A stretch of DNA of 15,579 nucleotides from the NCBI GenBank assembly GCA_025210575.1, contig JAOARK010000276.1, forward strand, positions 1 through 15,579, written 5' to 3'. Both the position numbers and the translations under genes were made by a program. Below the pieces are notes generated by a model that worked only from the letters and a program-made list of their open reading frames with translations, made no database searches and had not been told where the DNA came from. Positions 7,202-13,957 of this stretch are shown one piece after another; the stretch's first letter is position 1; the number at the start of each line of letters is the position of its first letter. This DNA is from Schleiferiaceae bacterium (GTDB lineage Bacteria; Bacteroidota; Bacteroidia; Flavobacteriales; Schleiferiaceae).

Positions 7202-7747
7202 AAAAAAGAAAAAATCAACTTTAATCGTGGTGCCCAGTTTGGGGAGAAAAAGAGTGCCTATATCTTTTTTGTCTTCATTTTGATTATTGTCTTCATCGTT
7301 GCCTTCATCTCCAATCAAGAATATGTATATGCTTCATTATGTGTTTTGCCGTTGTTTTTAGCTTTTATCCTTATGGCAGATATCAGAGGTGTGGATGTCA
7401 ACTTGGAGCAGAATAAAATTCGTGAGTACAAATTGCTCCCTTGGGGTAAGAATGGAAAATGGAAAGATTTTGAACTCTTCAAAAAAGTTGTTTTGATTCC
7501 GTCTACCTACGATGTGCGCACGGCAGACCTAAATTCTGGTGGCCATGATGTTTATGTAGATAAGCACAAACACTTTGTAATCGCCTTGACCAACCCCTTA
7601 GAATCGGAATCAATTATTATCGGAGAAAAATCAGATTACAAACAAGCTCAACTTATGGCAAAAAAAGCAAGCATGCAATTGCACTTAGAACTTCAAGACA
7701 AATTCTTAGAGCGGATGCAAAACGCAAAAAGACAACGATACATTTAA
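7199..7747 (+). CDS. Small inner-membrane protein with two N-terminal helices, unknown function
   Basis: In this 182-residue protein, residues 20-38 (Y-I-F-F-V-F-I-L-I-I-V-F-I-V-A-F-I-S) and 42-60 form a transmembrane hairpin, with both ends predicted cytoplasmic because the N-terminus is Lys-rich. Residues 61-182 are soluble and begin with short strands (V-D-V-N-L-E, K-I-R-E-Y-K-L-L-P-W-G) reminiscent of bacterial PH-like domains following a helix pair. A basic helix closes the protein (M-Q-N-A-K-R-Q-R-Y). I do not recognise a family with confidence. It starts 26 nt after the previous stop, directly after an inverted repeat, and its TAA overlaps the stop of the convergent comM gene by 4 nt, so no terminator fits between them. 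Confidence 0.82.
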   Translation: MKKEKINFNRGAQFGEKKSAYIFFVFILIIVFIVAFISNQEYVYASLCVLPLFLAFILMADIRGVDVNLEQNKIREYKLLPWGKNGKWKDFELFKKVVLIPSTYDVRTADLNSGGHDVYVDKHKHFVIALTNPLESESIIIGEKSDYKQAQLMAKKASMQLHLELQDKFLERMQNAKRQRYI

Positions 7748-9282
7748 CCTAGCCACCCTTCTCTATCTAAACTGCGGTATTGAATAGCTTCGGCCAAATG
7801 ATGATTTTCAATATTTATTGAGCCCTCTAAATCAGCTATGGTGCGGCTTACCTTTAGAATTCTGTCGTAAGCTCTAGCCGAAAGGTTCAAGCGATCCATT
7901 GCATTTTTGAGCATTTCTGTTCCCTCTTTTGAAATTCGACATACTTGACGTAGTTGTTTACTATGCATCTGAGCGTTGTTATGTAATCCTTCTTGCTCCT
8001 TGAATCGCTCTGTCTGAATCTCACGTGCTTTAACTACTCTTTCTCTTACAGCTTCACTTCTTTCTTCTTCACTTTCTTGAGCAATTTCTTCAAAACTTAC
8101 AGGTGTCACCTCCACATGAAGATCAATTCGATCAAGTAAAGGCCCAGAAATCTTGTTCAGATATTTCTGCACTAACCCCGGAGCACAAACACAGTCTTTG
8201 GTCGGGTGATTGAAATAGCCACAAGGACATGGATTCATACTGCTCACTAGCATAAACCCAGCTGGATAGTCGATGGTTACTTTCGCTCTGCTAATGGTAA
8301 CTTTTCTATCTTCCATCGGTTGACGCATCACTTCTAACACCGTTCTTTTGAATTCAGGAAGTTCATCCAGAAATAAAATGCCATTGTGTGCCAAGCTAAT
8401 TTCTCCAGGCTGAGGATTACCACCGCCACCCACCAAAGCAACATCACTAATAGAATGATGGGGAGAACGAAACGGCCGCTGGGCAACCAGACTTGCGTTA
8501 GCATCCAGTAAGCCCGAAACAGAATGAATTTTAGTCGTCTCTAACGCTTCATGTAAGCTTAGTGGTGGTAAGATCGAAGGCATTCTTTTTGCCAACATGG
8601 TTTTACCCGCCCCAGGTGGACCAATTAAAATCACATTATGACCTCCGGCCGCTGCAATTTCCAAAGCTCGCTTCACATTTTCCTGACCCTTTACATCTGC
8701 AAAGTCAAACTCAGGATTCTCTAAGTGAATAGCAAACTCCTTTCGCGTATCAACTAGAGTTGGCTCTACCAGTTCTTCACCTTTTAAATGTGCAACCACC
8801 TCGGCAATTGAAGCTACTCCTAAAACTTCTAAACCGGATACAATTGCGGCTTCTCTTGCATTTTGCTGAGGAACAATCATTCCTTTAAACCCTTCTTTTC
8901 TGGCCTGAATGGCAATAGGCAGAGTTCCTTTAATGGGCTGAAGCCCACCATCTAAAGAAAGCTCACCCATGATAATGTAATCTTTAAGATGGTCTGAAGG
9001 TAATTGCTCCGTTGCCGCAAGAATTCCAACTGCTAACGGTAAATCATAGGCAGATCCCTCTTTACGGATATCAGCCGGAGCCATATTAATAGTAATCTGT
9101 TTTCCAGGCCAACGCAGATTGTTTGTCTTCAGGGCAGACATAATTCTCTGCTGACTCTCTTTTACGGCATTATCGGGAAGACCTACTAAAAAATAGCGGA
9201 TACCTCGATCAACTGAAACCTCAATGGTAATTGTGGTTGCATCAATTCCGGTAACGGCACTGCCATAGGTTTTTACGAGCAT
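7744..9282 (-). CDS. comM: ComM/YifB-family Mg-chelatase-like AAA+ ATPase
   Basis: At 512 residues this is full length for the family. The N-terminal ChlI-like domain (about 20-140) includes the conserved V-G-L-P-D-N-A-V-K-E-S motif (33-43) and M-G-E-L-S-L-D-G (105-112). The Mg-chelatase AAA+ core starts near 195: Walker A G-P-P-G-A-G-K-T (221-228), Walker B I-L-F-L-D-E (302-307), and the family's R-S-P-H-H-S-I-S-D (272-280). A four-cysteine cluster, C352, C354, C364 and C366, fits the usual zinc-binding loop. The C-terminal helical domain has the L-S-A-R-A-Y-D-R-I-L-K-V-R-T-type motif (467-482). Characterised ComM proteins are hexameric helicases promoting branch migration during natural transformation; many non-competent species also carry it. 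It follows an ompA-type gene across a 60-nt gap that contains a strong dyad, and it converges with the membrane-protein gene. Confidence 0.96.
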   Translation of the reverse strand: MLVKTYGSAVTGIDATTITIEVSVDRGIRYFLVGLPDNAVKESQQRIMSALKTNNLRWPGKQITINMAPADIRKEGSAYDLPLAVGILAATEQLPSDHLKDYIIMGELSLDGGLQPIKGTLPIAIQARKEGFKGMIVPQQNAREAAIVSGLEVLGVASIAEVVAHLKGEELVEPTLVDTRKEFAIHLENPEFDFADVKGQENVKRALEIAAAGGHNVILIGPPGAGKTMLAKRMPSILPPLSLHEALETTKIHSVSGLLDANASLVAQRPFRSPHHSISDVALVGGGGNPQPGEISLAHNGILFLDELPEFKRTVLEVMRQPMEDRKVTISRAKVTIDYPAGFMLVSSMNPCPCGYFNHPTKDCVCAPGLVQKYLNKISGPLLDRIDLHVEVTPVSFEEIAQESEEERSEAVRERVVKAREIQTERFKEQEGLHNNAQMHSKQLRQVCRISKEGTEMLKNAMDRLNLSARAYDRILKVSRTIADLEGSINIENHHLAEAIQYRSLDREGWLG

Positions 9283-9286
9283 TGGT

Positions 9287-9325
9287 TTGTGTTTAGTTTT
9301 TCTAAAATAGAAAACTTAAACACAA
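9287..9325. repeat. Strong imperfect inverted repeat just upstream of comM start
   Basis: TTGTGTTTA (9287-9295) pairs perfectly with TAAACACAA (9317-9325), and GTTTT (9296-9300) pairs with AAAAC (9311-9315), leaving one bulged base (9316) and an A/T-rich loop. That is 14 paired bases. The outer arm ends 4 nt before the comM ATG. Neither side is followed by a U-tract, so a classical intrinsic terminator for the upstream ompA gene is not well supported, although an AT-rich terminator or an attenuator is possible. The loop region contains TATTTTAG, a promoter-like element, so an operator centred on a comM promoter is an alternative. Confidence 0.5.
9302..9309 (-). promoter_or_regulatory. Candidate -7 element TATTTTAG for comM
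   Basis: On the minus strand TATTTTAG matches five of six defined bases of the Bacteroidota -7 box TAnnTTTG and lies 19 nt from the comM ATG. It is part of the 10-mer TCTATTTTAG, which is also found exactly 19 nt upstream of the HD-domain gene. No -33 TTG stands at normal spacing (the nearest leaves 13 nt), so the call is tentative. Confidence 0.35.
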
Positions 9326-9342
9326 CGATGAAATATCAACGT

Positions 9343-10314
9343 TTACTCCACCATCTCAAATAATCCCTCCAGATCAGGGGTGAGAATGATTTCTATTCTT
9401 CTGTTTTGTGCCTTACCTTCTTTCGTGTCATTTGTAGCCAAAGGAACTAAATCGCTTCGCCCAGCTGCAGTTATGTGCTCTGCACTTACACCTTTAGTTG
9501 CTGATAATATTTTAACTACAGAAGTGGCACGCATTACAGAAAGGTCCCAATTGTCTTTTACCTGACCACTTCCACGAAAGGCATCACTGTCTGTATGCCC
9601 TTCAACCAAAACATTTATATCTTGATTTTCTGCCAAAACTTGCGCTAGATTGTCTAAGGCTATTTTTCCTTTAGCACTTACTTCCCAGCTGCCCGAGGCA
9701 AACAACAAACTATTCTCTAGGCTCACGTACACCTTTCCATTTCGTTTTTCAATGGTTAGACCTTTGCCTTCAAAACCCATTAAGGCTGCAGATAGCTTAC
9801 TTTGAACGTAGTTCATTACAGAATCTTGTTCGTCAATTACTCTTTCGAGTTGCACTAAACGCTTATTCTTAGCATAAAGCTCATTTTGATATGCCATCAG
9901 CTTGGCCTGTTCAGTATTTAGGGAGTCTTCTTTTATCTCTAATTCCTCTTGAAGATCTTCTAATCGTTCCAGTAGTGCTTTATTCTGGCGCGCATTATCA
10001 GCCAAAAGTGTAGAGTTATTATTCAATAAATACTCGTACTGTCTATTCAGATCTGCATAGTTCTTCTTCGCTCTTCTCAATTCGTACCCAAGGTTCACGG
10101 TATCATTTTCCATGGTTTTTAGATCTTTTGAGGCTTTTTTCATTTTTGCTTCAAGCTCGTTCAACTCCACTTCAAATTTCTGATTTTGCTTGCGCAGATT
10201 CTCATTTTCAGTAGAAGCTACATCATATTTAGCCTGCAGATCATCGTGCACCTTAGAAGTAACACAACTTCCCAATAAAAGAAGCAGACTGGCGCACATT
10301 AAGAAATTCTTCAT
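9343..10314 (-). CDS. OmpA-family peptidoglycan-binding lipoprotein with long coiled coil
   Basis: The 323-residue product has a lipoprotein signal peptide with lipobox L-G-S-C and acylated Cys17, so it is anchored to a membrane, most likely the outer one. Residues about 22-175 form a long heptad-rich coiled coil (L-Q-A-K-Y, L-R-K-Q-N-Q-K, L-N-E-L-E-A-K, L-L-E-R-L-E-D-L-Q-E-E-L). The OmpA C-terminal domain spans about 200-312: L-L-F-A-S-G-S (203-209), V-E-G-H-T-D (237-242), N-W-D-L-S-V-M-R-A (255-263) and N-R-R-I-E-I-I-L (304-311). D242 and R262 sit where OmpA-domain proteins bind the diaminopimelate group of peptidoglycan. The protein probably tethers the outer membrane to the cell wall, using the coiled coil as a spacer. 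There is an insertion of about five residues between G-H-T-D and N-W-D-L-S (A-F-R-G-S-G-Q-V-K-D). It is followed by comM on the same strand. Confidence 0.94.
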   Translation of the reverse strand: MKNFLMCASLLLLLGSCVTSKVHDDLQAKYDVASTENENLRKQNQKFEVELNELEAKMKKASKDLKTMENDTVNLGYELRRAKKNYADLNRQYEYLLNNNSTLLADNARQNKALLERLEDLQEELEIKEDSLNTEQAKLMAYQNELYAKNKRLVQLERVIDEQDSVMNYVQSKLSAALMGFEGKGLTIEKRNGKVYVSLENSLLFASGSWEVSAKGKIALDNLAQVLAENQDINVLVEGHTDSDAFRGSGQVKDNWDLSVMRATSVVKILSATKGVSAEHITAAGRSDLVPLATNDTKEGKAQNRRIEIILTPDLEGLFEMVE

Positions 10315-10343
10315 ATCGATTGTTTTAAAGCAACATAATGGAC

Positions 10344-10351
10344 CAAATATG
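10344..10351 (-). promoter_or_regulatory. Candidate -7 element for the ompA-family gene
   Basis: On the minus strand CATATTTG matches five of six defined bases of TAnnTTTG and would give a leader of roughly 20-25 nt before the ATG at 10314. I see no clear -33 TTG at the right spacing. Confidence 0.3.
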
Positions 10352-10403
10352 CCTTATTTTACAGCGTTTGAGGCGGGTGAGATAAAATAAAATGCACTGT
10401 AAA

Positions 10404-10433
10404 TTGTTAGTTATTTCCGCTGATGTACGTTTA
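10404..10433 (+). promoter_or_regulatory. Candidate Bacteroidota-type promoter for the large outer-membrane protein gene
   Basis: TTG (10404-10406) and TACGTTTA (10426-10433, five of six defined bases of TAnnTTTG) are separated by 19 nt, within the normal spacing for Bacteroidota sigma-A promoters. Transcription would start near 10440, giving a leader of about 45 nt that contains the GGCATGCC palindrome (10446-10453) and the hairpin at 10457-10477. This is the best promoter candidate in the window. Confidence 0.45.
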
Positions 10434-10456
10434 CTTAAAATAGCAGGCATGCCAAA

Positions 10457-10477
10457 GTTTCCGCCAAAAGCGGAAAC
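10457..10477 (+). promoter_or_regulatory. Perfect 8-bp stem-loop in the 5' leader of the large outer-membrane protein gene
   Basis: GTTTCCGC (10457-10464) and GCGGAAAC (10470-10477) pair without mismatch around a CAAAA loop. The stem is the most GC-rich structure in the intergenic DNA and ends 6 nt before the ATG at 10484. Nothing upstream on this strand needs terminating, so a role in translation control or mRNA stability fits better than termination. Confidence 0.5.
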
Positions 10478-10483
10478 AGGGGA
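10478..10483 (+). promoter_or_regulatory. Possible ribosome-binding site AGGGGA
   Basis: This purine run is the only Shine-Dalgarno-like sequence noticed before a start codon in the window. It touches the first ATG (10484) directly but sits closer to normal spacing from the second, in-frame ATG (10487), so the second may be the true start. It lies between the stem-loop and the start codon. Confidence 0.35.
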
Positions 10484-13400
10484 ATGATGAAATTATATGC
10501 ACTGAAAATACTAGGGCTTTTAATGCTTTTGCTCGCACTGGATGCCAAGGCGCAGACCTTGATTCCTCATGCTGAGCCTGGTGACGTTATTGCTCAAGAC
10601 TCCTTGAGCATTGTTCTTTCATCAGTTTATATCACCAAAGGAAAAGATACTTTACAAGATGCCTTTCGAATAGATCAGCCTACAGCAACAATATTTGCAA
10701 CGCGTTCTTTAGACAGTGTTGAACTAATATATACTACATATCCAATTAATTTATACGAAGAATACTATCACAAAGACACCTCACTCATTCAAAAGAAAAG
10801 TAGTTTACTAACACCGATAAACACGTATGAAGTCAAAGCCGAAAGACAAGAACCCATCTTTTTTGAAGGATTGAACAAAAGTGGGAGCCTAAGCCGAGGC
10901 ATTACAGTTGGAAATAATCAAGATGCCGTATTGAATTCTAACCTTAACCTTCAGCTCTCGGGTCGCATAAACCCAACTACTACCATAAAAGCCAGTATTA
11001 CAGATAATCAAATTCCTGTTTATGCAGAGGGCATTAGTCAGAGTTTACAGGAGTTTGACCGCGTTTTCATCGAGGTAGAAAACGAACAATTTGGAAAGGT
11101 CCAAGCCGGAGATTTTGATATTGGCCCTTCAGGTCATTATTTTTTACGATTTCAAAAAAGAATCTCTGGGGCAGGTATTCAAAGCCCAATTAAACTGAAA
11201 AACGGCACACTCTCAATAACTGGAGTTGGCGCTCTGGCCCGAGGAGAATTTCATCGCAACACTTTTAGAGGAACAGACGGTAACCAAGGTCCATACAAGC
11301 TGAGAGGAAAGAACAACGAGCTAGTTATTTTGGTAATCTCAGGGTCTGAAAGGGTGTACATAGACGGTAATTTACTGGTCCGTGGATTAGATCACGATTA
11401 CACCATAGACTACACCACAGGCGAGGTAACCTTTACTGCTTTGAGACCGATCACAAAAGACCATAGAATTGTAGTTGAATTTCAATATACCGTGCAAAAT
11501 TTTACCCGCTCTATTGGTTACGGGGGAGTGAATTGGAGAAATGAAAAGTGGGAACAGAGCTTCTTTCTTTATTCAGAACAAGATGCCAAGAACCAACCAA
11601 TTAGACCGCTTACAGATGACGACAAAAGAATATTAGCGAATGCTGGAGATGATCCGCTAAAAGCCGTAACACCTTCATGGCAACAACGAGAGTTTGATGC
11701 AAACCGTATTCTTTACGCAATTAAAGATTCATTAGGATTTGACACAGTATTTGTTTTTTCTACTGATCCTAATGACACCTTGTTCGAGGTTGCATTTTCT
11801 TACGTAGGAACAAACAACGGAAATTACATTCCTACAGAAACCGCAGCCAACGGTATAGTGTATCAATTTGTCCCTCCCATTGCTGGAGTGCCTCAGGGAA
11901 CCCACATTCCTTATTCCTTGTTACCAAGACCAGAACAAATTCAAGTAGCTACGTATAAAGGCGCGTTTAGAGACAAGACTCAAAATATAAACTGGGAAGG
12001 AGCCTATAGCAAAAATGACCCGAATAGATTCAGCGAAATTAACAATGAAAACCATCAAGGTTTCGCGGGCAAACTGGGCTATGCAAAGAGTTGGGGAAAG
12101 CAAAAATGGAAACATACGTTAGGTGCTCAAGGGGAACACACCTCAGAAAATTTTAGCACTGTAGAGCGAATAAGAAACGTAGAATTTAGCAGAGATTGGA
12201 ACATACAAGCCAATCCAAATTCTGCTCTTTCTTTAGGTGGTTTAAATTATCAAGCCCAAAAATCAAATGCTGTTCGGTTAAGCCTGCAAAGCAATGCTAT
12301 TCAAATGGGGAATAGCTACACTGGTTGGAAAAACAGCGGCCGATTATTCATCAATGAAAATGGATGGTTTACCAACATTTGGATCAGCTATTTGAACACA
12401 CAAGATAGCAGCTATACCACCGAATTTCTCCGACAGAAAAGTAAGATTCAGAAAAATTTTAAGAACAAGCTCTATCTAGGTGGACAAAGCGAAAGCGAGA
12501 GCAACACCGCTTCAATTGTAAACGAAACCAATTTGCTGAATTATCGATTTTTTGATTACTACGTTTACACCGGCTTCGGAGACACCGCAGAATCATATAT
12601 AGAAGGAGGTTACTTTAACCGCACAGACGACACCATTAGAACGCAAGATTGGCAACAAGCTGCTTTTGCCCAGGGTGCACGGTTAAAAGCGAACTACAGA
12701 AATCAAAATATTGGAAACATTGGTGTTTATGGACAATACCGAATCCTCAATAATTACACAGATGGTACTCGATTAAACTCGATCACTGCACGAATTCAAT
12801 ACAACAACCGTTTCTTCAAAAACTTTTTAGCATGGAATACTTTTTATGAGGCCAATATGGGTAGTGAACCGCGCAGAAACTACAAATATTTAAAAGTCCC
12901 AAAAGGGTCTGGAACCCACATTTGGGTAGATTACAATGGCAATGGCTTAGAAGAACTTGATGAATTTGAACCTGCTCCATTCCCAGACCAAGGTGAGTAC
13001 ATTAGAATTTTTGTGATCTCCCGAGAATATTTACCCGTGAGTAACCTTCGATTTACTCAACAACTCGATTTTAATTTTTACAATCTAAAGGGAATTAGAG
13101 GCACTGATAAATTCTTAGGGAAATTCAATCTCCAAACCTATTACCTTTTAAATCGAAAAGAACTTCTCACTTCAGAAACCAATAACTTAAATCCGTTTCA
13201 AAGAGACATTCTCGATAGTCTGATCATTCAACAATTAGAAACATTTAGATCTACTTTGTTCTTTAACAGGCGAAGTGCTATTTATGGTGCCGACTACACC
13301 TTCCAGCAAAACAGTGCAAAAAATCTACTTAGCTTCGGACTTGAAAACAATAGGGTTCGTGAACATTCTTTGAATTTCAGATACATCATAAAAAAGAAAA

Positions 13401-13879
13401 CAACCCTGCGCCTAACGGGTAAACACATTAACAAAATTAACGGTGTACCAGATTTTCCAAGCCGGAATTATGACATTAACACAAGGTGGCTCAAACCTTC
13501 CGCTTCATATCAACCTGGGAAGTATTTTCGATTGACCGCAGATTACACTTTAGAAAATAGCATCAATAATGGAAGCGAGCTCGCTGAAAAACTAGATGCT
13601 CAAAAAGCCGGAATTGAAATGAGTTTAAATCATCCTAAGATCGCCACATTTCTTACTCGGTTCGATTGGGTAGACAATCGTTTTGAAGGAAATCCATTTA
13701 GCCCTGTTGGTTTTGAGATGTTAAAAGGGTTAAGCCCTGGCACAAATTATTTATGGCAAGTCAGCTTGCAAAAAAATATCACTTCTTTCTTGCAGGTAGT
13801 CTTGAATTATAACGGAAGAACCAGTGAAAATAGTCCTACCATTCATACCGGAACGGTACAAGTAAAGGCCTTTTTCTAG
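10484..13879 (+). CDS. Large outer-membrane beta-barrel protein of an uncharacterised Bacteroidota family
   Basis: The 1131-residue product has a signal peptide (1-23, ending A-K-A before Q24); starting at the second ATG would shorten it by one residue. After a divergent N-terminal region, residues about 129-235 hold a block I recall as conserved in Bacteroidota proteins of this size: N-K-S-G-S-L-S-R-G-I-T-V-G-N-N-Q-D (131-147), L-Q-E-F-D-R-V (188-194), K-V-Q-A-G-D-F (205-211). Next comes a domain ending in D-H-D-Y-T-I-D-Y-T-T-G-E-V (303-315), reminiscent of segments in the gliding protein SprA. Residues about 350-1131 are amphipathic strands, ending in F-F, as expected for a barrel. An EF-hand-like loop, W-V-D-Y-N-G-N-G-L-E-E-L-D-E-F-E (814-829), could bind calcium. 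No plug domain or TonB box is seen. Biochemical role unknown; transport or surface assembly is plausible. Confidence 0.9.
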   Translation: MMKLYALKILGLLMLLLALDAKAQTLIPHAEPGDVIAQDSLSIVLSSVYITKGKDTLQDAFRIDQPTATIFATRSLDSVELIYTTYPINLYEEYYHKDTSLIQKKSSLLTPINTYEVKAERQEPIFFEGLNKSGSLSRGITVGNNQDAVLNSNLNLQLSGRINPTTTIKASITDNQIPVYAEGISQSLQEFDRVFIEVENEQFGKVQAGDFDIGPSGHYFLRFQKRISGAGIQSPIKLKNGTLSITGVGALARGEFHRNTFRGTDGNQGPYKLRGKNNELVILVISGSERVYIDGNLLVRGLDHDYTIDYTTGEVTFTALRPITKDHRIVVEFQYTVQNFTRSIGYGGVNWRNEKWEQSFFLYSEQDAKNQPIRPLTDDDKRILANAGDDPLKAVTPSWQQREFDANRILYAIKDSLGFDTVFVFSTDPNDTLFEVAFSYVGTNNGNYIPTETAANGIVYQFVPPIAGVPQGTHIPYSLLPRPEQIQVATYKGAFRDKTQNINWEGAYSKNDPNRFSEINNENHQGFAGKLGYAKSWGKQKWKHTLGAQGEHTSENFSTVERIRNVEFSRDWNIQANPNSALSLGGLNYQAQKSNAVRLSLQSNAIQMGNSYTGWKNSGRLFINENGWFTNIWISYLNTQDSSYTTEFLRQKSKIQKNFKNKLYLGGQSESESNTASIVNETNLLNYRFFDYYVYTGFGDTAESYIEGGYFNRTDDTIRTQDWQQAAFAQGARLKANYRNQNIGNIGVYGQYRILNNYTDGTRLNSITARIQYNNRFFKNFLAWNTFYEANMGSEPRRNYKYLKVPKGSGTHIWVDYNGNGLEELDEFEPAPFPDQGEYIRIFVISREYLPVSNLRFTQQLDFNFYNLKGIRGTDKFLGKFNLQTYYLLNRKELLTSETNNLNPFQRDILDSLIIQQLETFRSTLFFNRRSAIYGADYTFQQNSAKNLLSFGLENNRVREHSLNFRYIIKKKTTLRLTGKHINKINGVPDFPSRNYDINTRWLKPSASYQPGKYFRLTADYTLENSINNGSELAEKLDAQKAGIEMSLNHPKIATFLTRFDWVDNRFEGNPFSPVGFEMLKGLSPGTNYLWQVSLQKNITSFLQVVLNYNGRTSENSPTIHTGTVQVKAFF

Positions 13880-13957
13880 GCATCAAAAACTGACAAATAT
13901 CCTAATTCAATCAAGCCCAGCACATTAACTTGTAGAGATTAAAATCTATGACGAAGT

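Noticed and set aside
13860..13957. Terminator or promoter in the gap between the outer-membrane protein and GCS2-CBS genes
   Set aside because: Only weak complementarity (for example GCC...GGC and AGATT...AATCT) is present, with no stable stem, no U-tract and no TAnnTTTG at proper spacing.
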